Below, in pieces: positions 1-8,314 of a DNA stretch of 21,710 bases. Source of the stretch: an uncultured Cuneatibacter sp. (GTDB lineage: Bacteria; Bacillota; Clostridia; Lachnospirales; Lachnospiraceae); the NCBI GenBank assembly GCA_934234215.1, contig CAKQHB010000034.1, forward strand, positions 1 to 21,710, given 5' to 3'. A program made the translations under genes and the position numbers. A model generated the notes under the pieces. The model did not search any database, was not told where the DNA came from, and saw nothing but the letters and a program-made list of their open reading frames with translations. Numbering within the stretch: position 1 is the first letter of the stretch; each line of letters opens with the position of its first letter.

Positions 1-83
1 ATTCTGTTCCGCCGCAGTGCGATCCATGCGGAGCGCTTTTTGCTTTATAGGAAATGCGATGCAATTTCCTATAAAGCAAAAAA
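1..83. repeat. Dispersed hairpin repeat, copy 1 (cut by window edge)
   Basis: Positions 1-83 align without gaps to 21559-21641 in the same orientation, with 70 of 83 bases identical by my count. The core is a hairpin with 19-nt perfect arms at 37-55 and 64-82 around an 8-nt loop. The left flank, GCAGTGCGATCCATGCGGAG, is identical in both copies. The left part of the element lies outside the window. It has no coding capacity and looks like an intergenic REP/MITE-like repeat. The poly-T and poly-A ends mean the stem could also act as a terminator on either strand. Confidence 0.8.
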
Positions 84-121
84 ATCAGAGCAGCCGCATG
101 ACGACGGCCACTCTGATTTTT
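80..121. terminator. Bidirectional terminator-like hairpin
   Basis: AAAAATCAGAG (80-90) pairs with CTCTGATTTTT (111-121), and an inner GCCG/CGGC pair extends the stem after a short mismatch. T-runs occur on both strands, so it can end transcription from either side. It most likely serves a gene left of the window. It sits directly against the repeat hairpin and insulates spoIVB from upstream transcription. From 124 to 220 I see no gene and no convincing signal. Confidence 0.6.
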
Positions 122-223
122 CTTAACATTGAGTCAAGCTGTTAGTTGTATTGCAACCGTATCTATGTCTGTATCCTATCACGCTCATTTTCTTTTGTCA
201 TGAGCACCTTTTCATTTTTTCCA

Positions 224-254
224 GTATAAAACTTCGGCATCTTTTCACATACTA
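224..254 (+). promoter_or_regulatory. Putative sigma-G-type promoter of spoIVB
   Basis: CATACTA at 248-254 is a perfect match to the sigma-G -10 consensus CATWMTA. GTATA at 224-228 matches the -35 consensus GHATR, but the spacer is 19 nt rather than the usual 17-18. The predicted start near 261 leaves about 37 nt of leader before the ATG. In Bacillus, spoIVB is transcribed in the forespore by sigma-F and sigma-G, so the location fits. This is a motif match only. Confidence 0.45.
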
Positions 255-297
255 AGAGTGCTGTTCCAAATCATTCCGTCCCACATCGGAGGTACTT

Positions 298-1593
298 ATG
301 ATACATCGAAAAAAACATCCCCGTCGTTTTCTGCTGCTTCTGCCTATCTTCGCAAGCCTGCTTTTGCTCCTCGCGGGCTTTTTGCTGCCCCGCTATTTTT
401 CTGTCATGCTGCCGAAAACACTGTATGTGTCTGTGGACGCCGGCAGCTCCTGGACTCTGCAGATTCCCTTTTGCAGCGGTACTCTGCAAAGTGACAGTAA
501 GGAAGTCCTGCTGTGCAGCGACTCCGACATCCCGTCAGATCAGATTCATGTCAGCTCCAATGAGCGTGTCTCTATTCAGGCAACCAAGAGCGGCTCTTAC
601 CAGCTGTCATTCAAGCTATTCGGCATCCTGCCGTTGCATCCCATCACAGTAGAAGCCGGCTCTGCTCGCATCGTACAGGTGTCCGGCGAAATTGTTGGCA
701 TCTATCTCAAAACAAGCGGCATTCTCGTGGTGGGCACTTCGGAAATCACGGATGCTGCTGGTCAGATCCACACTCCGGCAGAAAATTTTTTGCAGAGCGG
801 CGATTATATTCTCGCTGTGGATGGCACGCCTGTCACAAAAAAAGAAGACCTCTCCAGCCTTGTCAGACAAAGCGATGGAAAAGATCTTCTGTTGACGGTC
901 CGTCGAAACGGACAGGAATTTCCCATCCGCATTCATCCCTGTGCAGACAGCTCCGGCACTTACTATCTCGGTGCCTGGGTGCGGGATGACAGTCAGGGCA
1001 TCGGCACCCTCACCTATTATGAGACAGGCGGATCCTTCGGCGCTCTCGGCCACGGTATCAGCGATGCTGACACCGCCTCCCTGCTTTCGGTGGACGGCGG
1101 CAGCCTGTATGCCAGCACAATCCGTGGCATTACAAAAGGGGCCGATGGTGTCCCCGGCTCCCTGTCTGGTCTGATCTGTTATGGAGATTCGTATTATCTC
1201 GGTGAAGTTGCAAAAAACTGCTCCGGCGGCATCTTCGGCACTCTGACACAGCCTGCTATATCCAGTCTTGCCGGAACCGCCATCCCGGTTGGCTATGCGC
1301 AGGAAGTCCACACCGGCGCCGCCACGATCCTGTCCTCTATCTCCGGTCAGGTCAAAGAATATACCATCGACATTGAACGGATTCATCTGTTCGACGATGA
1401 GAACAAATCCATCGTGCTGCGCGTCACTGACCCGGCGCTTCTGGAAACCACCGGCGGCATCGTCCAGGGCATGAGCGGAAGTCCGATCCTGCAGGATGGA
1501 AAACTCATTGGCGCTGTAACCCATGTATTCGTCAGCGACTCCACAAAAGGATACGGCATCTTTCTGGAGTCCATGTTAGATGCCGCACCGTGA
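298..1593 (+). CDS. spoIVB: SpoIVB, sporulation signalling serine peptidase (family S55)
   Basis: 431-aa protein. Residues 11-30 form one hydrophobic N-terminal anchor. A PDZ domain spans about 125-205, followed by an S55 peptidase domain. The catalytic residues can be placed by motif: His252 in GALGHGI, Ser393 in GMSGSPI, and Asp378 in VTDPALL, exactly 15 residues before the serine as in Bacillus SpoIVB. In the known pathway the forespore secretes SpoIVB into the intermembrane space, where it cleaves SpoIVFA and releases SpoIVFB to process pro-sigma-K. GGAGG at 288-292 fixes the ATG at 298. The gene is monocistronic. It converges with recN with 3 bp between stop codons, unlike the usual co-directional recN-spoIVB-spo0A order. 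No spo0A is present in the window. Confidence 0.95.
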   Translation: MIHRKKHPRRFLLLLPIFASLLLLLAGFLLPRYFSVMLPKTLYVSVDAGSSWTLQIPFCSGTLQSDSKEVLLCSDSDIPSDQIHVSSNERVSIQATKSGSYQLSFKLFGILPLHPITVEAGSARIVQVSGEIVGIYLKTSGILVVGTSEITDAAGQIHTPAENFLQSGDYILAVDGTPVTKKEDLSSLVRQSDGKDLLLTVRRNGQEFPIRIHPCADSSGTYYLGAWVRDDSQGIGTLTYYETGGSFGALGHGISDADTASLLSVDGGSLYASTIRGITKGADGVPGSLSGLICYGDSYYLGEVAKNCSGGIFGTLTQPAISSLAGTAIPVGYAQEVHTGAATILSSISGQVKEYTIDIERIHLFDDENKSIVLRVTDPALLETTGGIVQGMSGSPILQDGKLIGAVTHVFVSDSTKGYGIFLESMLDAAP

Positions 1594-1596
1594 TTT

Positions 1597-3285
1597 TTAT
1601 AATTCTCTTTTTCTTCTTCGCGCCTGCTCTTTCATCTCGCGGGCACCCTGCAGCGTCGTCTCTGTGATGGAAGTACCGCCCAGCAGACGCGCCAGCTCCT
1701 CAATGCTCTCTTCTCTGCTCAGGCGGAAGATCTCCGTACTCGTGGAATCCGCCTGACTCTGCTTCTCGATGAGGAAGTGCTCATCTGCCATCGAAACGAT
1801 CTGGGGCAGGTGAGAAATGCAGATGACCTGATGTCCTCTGCTGATATATGCCAGCTTTTCGGAAACATATTGAGCCGTTCTGCCGCTGATTCCGGTGTCG
1901 ATCTCATCGAAGATCAGCGTCGGAATCCGATCCACATCTGCCAGCACCGTCTTGATTGCCAGCATGATACGGGACAGCTCACCGCCGGATGCCACCTGCA
2001 CGAGGGGCTTGACCTCCTCGCCTGGATTCGTGGAAATCAAAAATTCCACCTGATCCGTGCCGTTCTCGCTGAAATGATCCATCGTCCGAAATGCAATCTC
2101 AAACTGAACCTGCAGGAAGTTCAGCTCAGACAGCGCGCGCACGATCTGACGTTCCATCTTCTCCGCCGCTGCACGCCGGATCTGAGACAGTCTGTCGCAA
2201 TCCCACTGCAACTGCTGCTGCAATTCCTCCTGCTGCTTTTCCAGCTCCGCTTTCTTTTCATCAAAATGCTGCAGGTCAAACAGCTTTTCCCGCTGTTCTT
2301 CCAGATAATCCAGAATCTGCGGAATCGTGCTGCCGTACTTTGCCTTCAGATCATGGATCACATCCAGACGGCTCTCCACCTCCTGCAGCTCCTCATCGCT
2401 GTTTTCCAGATCATCCTGATATGAGGAAATCGCCTGATTCAGATCCGTCAGAAGACTCTCCACATCATAGAGCTGTGCCTGAATCTCCTGCAGTCCCTCC
2501 TCATCGCAGCCATAAATACGCTGTAAAATATGAATTGCCTGACCGATCTGCTCTCCGGCAGCGCCCCGCCCTTCATAGCCAAGTCGCTCATGCAGTTCCG
2601 TAATGCCGCTCGCTAACTGCTGCTGGTTTACCAGCTTCTTATAGCGAACTGCCAACTCCTCATCCTCGCCCGGCTGCAGATTTGCTTCCTCGATTTCTTC
2701 TACTGCAAACTGCAAAAAAGCAATCTCCCGCTTTCTTGCCTGCTCCTCGCCATTCATTGCCGCCAAAGCATCCTGTACTTCCCGGTATTTCCGGTAAGCG
2801 CCCCGGATCTGCTCTTTCAGCGGCTCCGTCTGCTCTTTGCAATAGGCATCGAGAATCTCCAGGTGGTGCTGTCTGTGCAGCAGTGACTGGTGCTCATGCT
2901 GTCCATGCATATCCAGCAAAAGTCCGGTCAGCTCCTGGATCTTTGCCGCGGGCCAGAACTCCCCATTGACACGGCTGATGCTTTTTCCAGCCGTCAGTTT
3001 TCTGGAAATCACCAGCTCATCTCCGGAAAGATCCGCTCCTGCCTGTCTGAGCGCTTCTCTCCGCTCTTCCTCTTCCACGGAAAAGACAAGCTCGATATAT
3101 GCAGTATCCTCGTTGTGTCGGATGACACCCTTCGGAACCTTTCCGCCCAGTGCGATCTGGATGGAACCGATCAGGACAGATTTGCCGGCACCGGTCTCAC
3201 CGGACAGGATATTTAATCCTTCTCCAAAATGAATCTCCGCCTCCTCAATCAGCGCGAGATTTTTAACATATAGTGTCTGAAGCAT
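1597..3285 (-). CDS. recN: DNA repair protein RecN
   Basis: 562-aa SMC-like ATPase, normal length for RecN. The N-terminal half has Walker A GETGAGKS at residues 29-36. A long charged Gln/Glu-rich stretch at about 150-380 is coiled coil. The C-terminal half has the ABC signature SGGELS at about 433-438, Walker B TLIFDE at 456-461 and a histidine switch in CISHLPQ. RecN acts early in double-strand-break repair, gathering DNA ends. It is the last gene of the leftward housekeeping operon, 27 nt after argR, with a modest GGGGTG ribosome site. No terminator lies between its stop and spoIVB, so its transcript must end inside spoIVB antisense sequence. Confidence 0.96.
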   Translation of the reverse strand: MLQTLYVKNLALIEEAEIHFGEGLNILSGETGAGKSVLIGSIQIALGGKVPKGVIRHNEDTAYIELVFSVEEEERREALRQAGADLSGDELVISRKLTAGKSISRVNGEFWPAAKIQELTGLLLDMHGQHEHQSLLHRQHHLEILDAYCKEQTEPLKEQIRGAYRKYREVQDALAAMNGEEQARKREIAFLQFAVEEIEEANLQPGEDEELAVRYKKLVNQQQLASGITELHERLGYEGRGAAGEQIGQAIHILQRIYGCDEEGLQEIQAQLYDVESLLTDLNQAISSYQDDLENSDEELQEVESRLDVIHDLKAKYGSTIPQILDYLEEQREKLFDLQHFDEKKAELEKQQEELQQQLQWDCDRLSQIRRAAAEKMERQIVRALSELNFLQVQFEIAFRTMDHFSENGTDQVEFLISTNPGEEVKPLVQVASGGELSRIMLAIKTVLADVDRIPTLIFDEIDTGISGRTAQYVSEKLAYISRGHQVICISHLPQIVSMADEHFLIEKQSQADSTSTEIFRLSREESIEELARLLGGTSITETTLQGAREMKEQARRRKREL

Positions 3286-3312
3286 ATTTCACCCCGCTTC
3301 TTATGTGTTCCG

Positions 3313-3771
3313 TCACTCTTCGCTGTTTAAGAGCTTCCGGATCTTATCCATCAGAAGAATCGTATCATTGCTGGAGCGCACTGCACACATGATCGTATCA
3401 TCCCCGGCGATACAGCCCACCACTTCCTGAAAATGCATTGCATCTAATGCCGCTGCCACTGCCATTGCCATGCCGGAAACCGTGCGGATCACCAGAATAT
3501 TCTGCGCCATATCCATCCGGACAAAGCCGCTTTTCAGAATCGGGATAAACTTTCCGTCCAGCGCCGGATTTTCATTCTGCAAAATAACATACTTCTGTCT
3601 GCCGTTTTCTCCTGCAACCTTTGTCAGCTTCAGTTCACGGATATCTCTCGAAACAGTCGCCTGTGTCACTCGAAAGCCTTCTGAGTTTAAAAGATCTGCC
3701 AGTTCCTCCTGTGTCTCGACCTGATGCTTTCCGATCAGCTCGACAATCTTGCTGTGCCGTTCTATTTTCAT
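3313..3771 (-). CDS. argR: Arginine repressor ArgR
   Basis: 152 aa, the normal length for ArgR. The N-terminal winged helix-turn-helix is residues 1-60, with the recognition helix around ATVSRDIRELKL (39-49). A linker and a C-terminal oligomerisation and arginine-binding domain follow, with the GDDTI motif at 123-127 whose acidic pair contacts arginine. ArgR hexamers bind ARG boxes to repress arginine biosynthesis and activate catabolism. A GAGGAAATC ribosome site precedes the ATG. The place between nadK and recN is typical of Clostridia. A short perfect hairpin (3789-3804) lies just upstream. Confidence 0.95.
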   Translation of the reverse strand: MKIERHSKIVELIGKHQVETQEELADLLNSEGFRVTQATVSRDIRELKLTKVAGENGRQKYVILQNENPALDGKFIPILKSGFVRMDMAQNILVIRTVSGMAMAVAAALDAMHFQEVVGCIAGDDTIMCAVRSSNDTILLMDKIRKLLNSEE

Positions 3772-3788
3772 GATTTCCTCTTCTGCCT

Positions 3789-3804
3789 GATGCGCCTCCG
3801 CATC
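3789..3804. other. Small perfect hairpin between nadK and argR
   Basis: GATGCG (3789-3794) and CGCATC (3799-3804) pair around a CCTC loop in the 51-nt gap between nadK and argR. On the coding strand it lies about 17 nt before the argR start and has no T-run, so it is not a terminator. It could affect mRNA processing or argR translation, or be chance. Confidence 0.3.
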
Positions 3805-3822
3805 GTTTCTGTCTCCACTTTG

Positions 3823-4686
3823 TTACTTGCCATGTTCCTGCATCTTCTGACGCAGCGTCTCCAGAAAGCTGACACGACTCAGCTTTACGAGCCGTACTTT
3901 TCGATCGGATCTGGTGATATGCAGCCGATCACCGGAACAGACATCCTTGTAGCTGACGCCGTCAAATGCTGCCAGCCAACCGTCTCCCGCTCCGTGCACA
4001 TCAAATGCCTCGATCCAAATATCGGAATCCTCCGGCAAAATGATGCTTCTCGCATTGAGCGCATGGGCGCATACCGGTGTCACCACAAATAACGATGCCT
4101 CCGGAGATACAATCGGTCCTCCTGCAGACAGATTGTATGCCGTGCTGCCGGTGGGAGTTGCCACCAGCACACCATCCGCATCATACTCCTGCAGCAATTG
4201 TCCGTTGACGGTGATTCGATACCGCAAAATCCGTATCACACCCTGTCTCGACAAAATAATATCGTTCAGCGCATGATCCCGGACCAAACATTTCTCACCG
4301 CGGTATAATTCTCCCTGCAGCATCATCCGCTCTTCCACATAAAATCTGCCTTCAAACAGACAGCGGATCGTCTCCTCAATCTCGGATTCTTCTACTTCCG
4401 ACAAAAAGCCGAGGGTGCCGCGATTGATTCCCATGATCGGCAGCTCCAGGTCTTTCAGATCTCTTGCCGCCTGAATGAGTGTGCCGTCACCGCCGATGAC
4501 GAGCACACACTCCACCTTCGGATCTACCTGCGTACCATCTGTATAGCGCCATGTTCCACTTCCCTCCGGCATAGATTCCGTGATCTGGCAAGTGCCTCCA
4601 AGCGCGGTAATACAGCTTTTTACCCGCTCTGTCACTTTACCGTCCCGATCTTTTTCCGGATTCGTAACTACATAGTAGTGCTTCAT
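3823..4686 (-). CDS. nadK: NAD kinase
   Basis: 287 aa from the chosen start. It phosphorylates NAD to NADP with ATP or polyphosphate. The diagnostic motifs are present: GGDGT at 65-69, NRGTLGFLSE at 88-97, the ND pair at 141-142 and DGVLVATPTGSTAY at 171-184. An upstream in-frame ATG at 4722 would add 12 residues and overlap tlyA. I prefer the ATG at 4684-4686 because AGGAG stands about 8 nt before it, it lies 4 nt after the tlyA stop, and NadK proteins commonly begin MKHxYVVTNPEKD. Close packing with tlyA suggests coupled translation. Confidence 0.95.
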   Translation of the reverse strand: MKHYYVVTNPEKDRDGKVTERVKSCITALGGTCQITESMPEGSGTWRYTDGTQVDPKVECVLVIGGDGTLIQAARDLKDLELPIMGINRGTLGFLSEVEESEIEETIRCLFEGRFYVEERMMLQGELYRGEKCLVRDHALNDIILSRQGVIRILRYRITVNGQLLQEYDADGVLVATPTGSTAYNLSAGGPIVSPEASLFVVTPVCAHALNARSIILPEDSDIWIEAFDVHGAGDGWLAAFDGVSYKDVCSGDRLHITRSDRKVRLVKLSRVSFLETLRQKMQEHGK

Positions 4687-4690
4687 TGCC

Positions 4691-5509
4691 TTATACTCCT
4701 GCTTTTTGTGACAGTGTTCCATGTGCCTCCGCTACCAGCTCAGAAATTCCCTCCGGGCAGGTTCCCTCCGCACCCTTTTCTCTCTTTTTCAGCCATGCCA
4801 GATATTCGATGTTGCCTTCCGGTCCCTTGATGGGAGAATAGGTCAGTCCCTGTACAAGATAGCCATTCGCGCCAGCAAAAGAAGTCACCATCTCGATTAC
4901 TTCCTCATGCACCTTCGGATCCCGCACAACGCCTTTCTTTCCGACCTTTTCTCTGCCTGCCTCAAACTGCGGTTTAATCAGACAGACAACCTCGCCGTCC
5001 TCCTTCAAAAGCTCCCACAGAGGACCAAGCACCTTGGTCAGAGAAATGAAAGAAACATCAATCGAAGCAAAATCCAGCGGCTCTCCGATCTGATCCGGCG
5101 TGACATAGCGAATATTTGTCTTTTCCATGCAGACAACCCGCTCATCGTTGCGCAGCTTCCAGTCCAGCTGTCCATATCCTACATCCACCGCAAAAACTTT
5201 CTTTGCACCGTTTTGCAGCATACAATCTGTAAATCCGCCGGTGGAAGCACCGATGTCCATGCACACCAGCTCCTGCAGTGTGATGGGAAATGTCTTCATC
5301 GCTTTCTCTAGCTTCAGTCCGCCTCTACTGACATAGGGAAGCGCATGTCCCCGCACTTCGATCTTGACATCCGGCGCAAACATCGATCCCGCTTTATCTT
5401 CTTTCTGTCCGTTGACATATACCTGACCTGCCATAATGACTGCCTTCGCTTTTTCTCTCGAAGTCGCCAGTCCCTGGCTGACCAGCATCACATCCAGTCG
5501 TTCCTTCAC
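4691..5509 (-). CDS. tlyA: TlyA-family rRNA (cytidine-2'-O)-methyltransferase
   Basis: 272 aa starting at a GTG codon (5507-5509). An S4 RNA-binding domain fills residues 1-60 and an FtsJ/RrmJ-like methyltransferase fold follows. The S-adenosylmethionine loop is DIGASTGGFTD at 85-95, with SIDVSF at 149-154 and IKPQFEAG at 178-185 later. The family 2'-O-methylates ribosomal RNA; older annotations say hemolysin. Upstream in-frame ATGs at 5536 and 5662 would overlap dxs. The GTG is preferred because AAGGAG precedes it, it overlaps the dxs TGA as GTGA (4 nt), and family members typically begin with KERLD. Confidence 0.92.
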   Translation of the reverse strand: MKERLDVMLVSQGLATSREKAKAVIMAGQVYVNGQKEDKAGSMFAPDVKIEVRGHALPYVSRGGLKLEKAMKTFPITLQELVCMDIGASTGGFTDCMLQNGAKKVFAVDVGYGQLDWKLRNDERVVCMEKTNIRYVTPDQIGEPLDFASIDVSFISLTKVLGPLWELLKEDGEVVCLIKPQFEAGREKVGKKGVVRDPKVHEEVIEMVTSFAGANGYLVQGLTYSPIKGPEGNIEYLAWLKKREKGAEGTCPEGISELVAEAHGTLSQKAGV

Positions 5510-7386
5510 TGCTGTTCTCCTTCTCTCTTCTTCCATGCATCCCGCACACGGCGATAAATCCCGTCGGCATCCAGCTCCAGCATCTCTTTCAATTCTGCCG
5601 GCGTTCCCTGCTCGATATACTGATCCGGCAGAGAGATCAAAAGCTGTCTCACCTGCGGACAAGCTTCCTCCATCACTGCTGCCGCCAGCTCACCGAAACC
5701 ACCGCTGCGTACATTTTCCTCCAATGTCACATACAACTCGTGATCCTTTGCCAGCTCTGTCAGCACTTTCGTATCTAACGGCTTAACAAACCGCATATTC
5801 ACAACGGTCACATCCAGACCGTCCTTTTCTTTCAGCTGCTCCGCTGCCTGTCTCGCTGTCTCCACCATACTTCCCACTGCCAGCAATGCGATCTGGCTGC
5901 CACGATGCAAAATCTCCGCTTCTCCAGTAGCGATTTCCTGCCTGCACATTTCCATCGTCCGGCAGGCGCTTCCTCTCGGATAACGGATCGCCACCGGTCC
6001 AGTCTGTTGCAGGGCATAGTCAAACATTGCCCCCAGCTCCCACGCATTTTTCGGCGCTAACACTGTCAGATTCGGGATAGAAGATAAATAACTCAGATCA
6101 AAAATGCCCTGATGGGTCTCTCCGTCTGCCCCTACAAGTCCTGCTCTGTCCACAGCAAAAATCACTGGAAGATTCTGAATGCAGACATCGTGTAGGATCT
6201 GGTCATACGCACGCTGCAAAAATGACGAATACACCGCTACCACCGGCCGCAGTCCACGGCTTGCAAGTCCGGCTGCAAATGTCACCGCATGCTGCTCGGC
6301 AATGCCCACATCATAAAAACGCTTCGGAAAATATTTCGCAAATTTGCTAAGTCCGGTACCGTCTGCCATCGCCGCAGTCACGGCAACAAGATTTCGATTT
6401 TTCTTGGCCTGCTCATACAGAACATCCGAAAATTCCGATGTCCAGGACTTTTCGCTGCTGCCAAGGACTTCCCCGGTCGCCGGATCAAACGGTCCGATGC
6501 CGTGAAACTTGGACGGATTCTGCTCTGCGGGAGCATAGCCCTTTCCTTTTTTCGTGTGCACATGCACGATTACCGGTCCTTCGACCTTTTTCGCTTCCTG
6601 AAAAACTTTCAGCATCTGCGGAATATCGTGTCCATTTACCGGACCGATATAGGTGATGCCCAGATTTTCAAAGTACATATCCCCAACCACAAGCTGCTTA
6701 ATGCTGTTTTTTGCCCGGTGGATCTGTTCCGCCATCTTATCTCCGACTTCCGGAATCTTATTCAGCGCCCGGTTTACGGTGCCCTTAAAGCGGGTGTAAG
6801 ACTTTGCAGTGCGCAGCCGCAGCAGATAATGGGACAGACTGCCCACATTCGGAGAGATGGACATGCCATTATCATTCAATACAATAATAAAATTCGACTT
6901 TAACTGCGCCGCGTTGTTCAGCGCCTCAAATGCCATACCGCCGGTCATGGAGCCATCGCCGATGATGGACACCACATGGTACTTCTCCCCCAAAAGATCT
7001 CTCGCACAGGCAATTCCCAGCCCCGCTGAAATCGATGTGGAGCTATGTCCGGTGCCAAACGCATCGCAGCTGCTCTCATGAGTCTTCGGAAAACCGCTGA
7101 TGCCGCCTTTTTGGCGAAGCGTCTCAAACTCCGGCGCGCGCCCGGTTAGAAGCTTGTGAGTGTAGGCCTGATGTCCTACGTCCCAGATCAGCTTGTCCGT
7201 CGGCAGCTGGAAGGACAGATGCAGCGCCATCGTCAGCTCCACCACGCCGAGATTCGATGCCAGATGTCCTCCGCTCTTACTTATATTTTCAATCAGAAAT
7301 TGCCGGATCTCTTCTGCAAATGCATCATACTCCTCCGGCTTTAATTTCTTTATATCATTTGCTTTTTTTATATCCTTTAGCGTCAT
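5506..7386 (-). CDS. dxs: 1-deoxy-D-xylulose-5-phosphate synthase
   Basis: 626 aa, full length. It condenses pyruvate and glyceraldehyde 3-phosphate to DXP using thiamine diphosphate, the first step of the MEP isoprenoid pathway. SGGH at 38-41 carries the conserved histidine. The ThDP motif GDGSMTGG is at 143-150, with its partner Asn at about 171. The transketolase pyrimidine-domain motif AEQHAVTFAAGLA and the DRAGLVGADG loop are present. The gene sits 16 nt after ispA, so two steps of isoprenoid supply are co-transcribed. The ribosome site is weak (GGTGGG), and the 3' end couples to tlyA through the GTGA overlap. Confidence 0.97.
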   Translation of the reverse strand: MTLKDIKKANDIKKLKPEEYDAFAEEIRQFLIENISKSGGHLASNLGVVELTMALHLSFQLPTDKLIWDVGHQAYTHKLLTGRAPEFETLRQKGGISGFPKTHESSCDAFGTGHSSTSISAGLGIACARDLLGEKYHVVSIIGDGSMTGGMAFEALNNAAQLKSNFIIVLNDNGMSISPNVGSLSHYLLRLRTAKSYTRFKGTVNRALNKIPEVGDKMAEQIHRAKNSIKQLVVGDMYFENLGITYIGPVNGHDIPQMLKVFQEAKKVEGPVIVHVHTKKGKGYAPAEQNPSKFHGIGPFDPATGEVLGSSEKSWTSEFSDVLYEQAKKNRNLVAVTAAMADGTGLSKFAKYFPKRFYDVGIAEQHAVTFAAGLASRGLRPVVAVYSSFLQRAYDQILHDVCIQNLPVIFAVDRAGLVGADGETHQGIFDLSYLSSIPNLTVLAPKNAWELGAMFDYALQQTGPVAIRYPRGSACRTMEMCRQEIATGEAEILHRGSQIALLAVGSMVETARQAAEQLKEKDGLDVTVVNMRFVKPLDTKVLTELAKDHELYVTLEENVRSGGFGELAAAVMEEACPQVRQLLISLPDQYIEQGTPAELKEMLELDADGIYRRVRDAWKKREGEQQ

Positions 7387-7402
7387 GTGTGTATCCCACC
7401 TG

Positions 7403-8314
7403 TTACTTTTCCCTTGTAATCAGCATTCGGATGAGTTCTGTCAGAAACGGCTGTTCTTCCTGCACATTCTCCGGCAGCAGGCTGATCGCCTGTTCGGATA
7501 ATTCACGCACCTTCTGCTCTGCGGCATCCAGTCCATGAAGCGTTACATAGGTTACTTTATGATTTTTCTCATCGCTGCCGATCGGTTTTCCCAGCACCTC
7601 TTCTGTGCTGGTGATATCGAGGATATCATCCCGGATCTGAAATGCCATGCCCACAGCATTTGCCACCTGGCAGATCCGCTCCTGATCCTCTTTTGATGCT
7701 CCTGCCAATACCGATCCGATCTCCATCGAAGCTTTCAGAAGCGCGCCGGTCTTATATTCATAGACAAACTGCAGCTGTTCTGCATTCATCGTATGTCCGG
7801 TCAGCTCTACATCCACCGCCTGACCGCCGCACATACCGTATACGCCGGCTTCTTTTGCCAGAATGCCGATTGCCTCTCCCACACGCTCCGGATGTGCGCT
7901 GATGGAAAATGCCTTTGCTGCTGTCTCGAATGCATACAATGATAAGGCATCTCCTGCCAGTGTCGCCTGATTCTCTCCGTACACCGCCCAGGTAGTCAGC
8001 TTTCCTCTGCGGTACCGGTCATTGTCCATGCAGGGAAGATCATCGTGAACAAGGGAAAACGTATGGATCATCTCCATCGCCGCCTGAAACGGACGAATCG
8101 CCTGCTCGGTTCCGCCAAAAGCGCGGTAGATCTCTCCCATCAACAACGGACGCAGACGCTTTCCGCCTGCCAGCATGCTGTAATTCATCGCCTGAATCAT
8201 CGTCTGCTGCAGCTGTCCTGCTTTTCCTTCTTCCGGAAGGTACTCCTGCAAAAGCGCCTCGATGTCTGCAACGCGCTGCTGCAGTTCTTCGTTAAATGCT
8301 TTATTCAAACTCAT
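7403..8314 (-). CDS. ispA: Short-chain polyprenyl synthase (farnesyl diphosphate synthase type)
   Basis: 303 aa. It makes geranyl/farnesyl diphosphate from IPP and DMAPP. GGKRLRP at 50-56 binds substrate. The first aspartate-rich motif is DDLPCMD at 91-97, of the bacterial DDxxxxD form, and the second is RDDILD at 228-233. An upstream ATG at 8377 would give 324 aa and overlap xseB heavily. The ATG at 8312-8314 is preferred because GGAGA stands about 6 nt upstream and the resulting length fits the family. It overlaps the end of xseB by 14 nt. Product chain length (C10, C15 or C20) cannot be settled from the motifs alone. Confidence 0.94.
   Translation of the reverse strand: MSLNKAFNEELQQRVADIEALLQEYLPEEGKAGQLQQTMIQAMNYSMLAGGKRLRPLLMGEIYRAFGGTEQAIRPFQAAMEMIHTFSLVHDDLPCMDNDRYRRGKLTTWAVYGENQATLAGDALSLYAFETAAKAFSISAHPERVGEAIGILAKEAGVYGMCGGQAVDVELTGHTMNAEQLQFVYEYKTGALLKASMEIGSVLAGASKEDQERICQVANAVGMAFQIRDDILDITSTEEVLGKPIGSDEKNHKVTYVTLHGLDAAEQKVRELSEQAISLLPENVQEEQPFLTELIRMLITREK

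Noticed and set aside
163..201. Leftward 12-codon peptide MTKENERDRIQT
   Set aside because: It has only a weak GGTG upstream, no promoter was identified and there is no downstream gene in the window; most likely chance.
616..1524. 302-aa open frame opposite spoIVB
   Set aside because: It lies fully antisense to a gene with clear S55 peptidase motifs, has no recognisable domain and is a shadow of biased codon use.
4687..4722. Upstream start for NadK (299 aa) and similar upstream starts for tlyA, ispA, xseB, spoIIIAG and rlmH
   Set aside because: Each extension adds residues atypical of the family, overlaps the preceding gene or its leader, and has a worse ribosome site than the internal start chosen.
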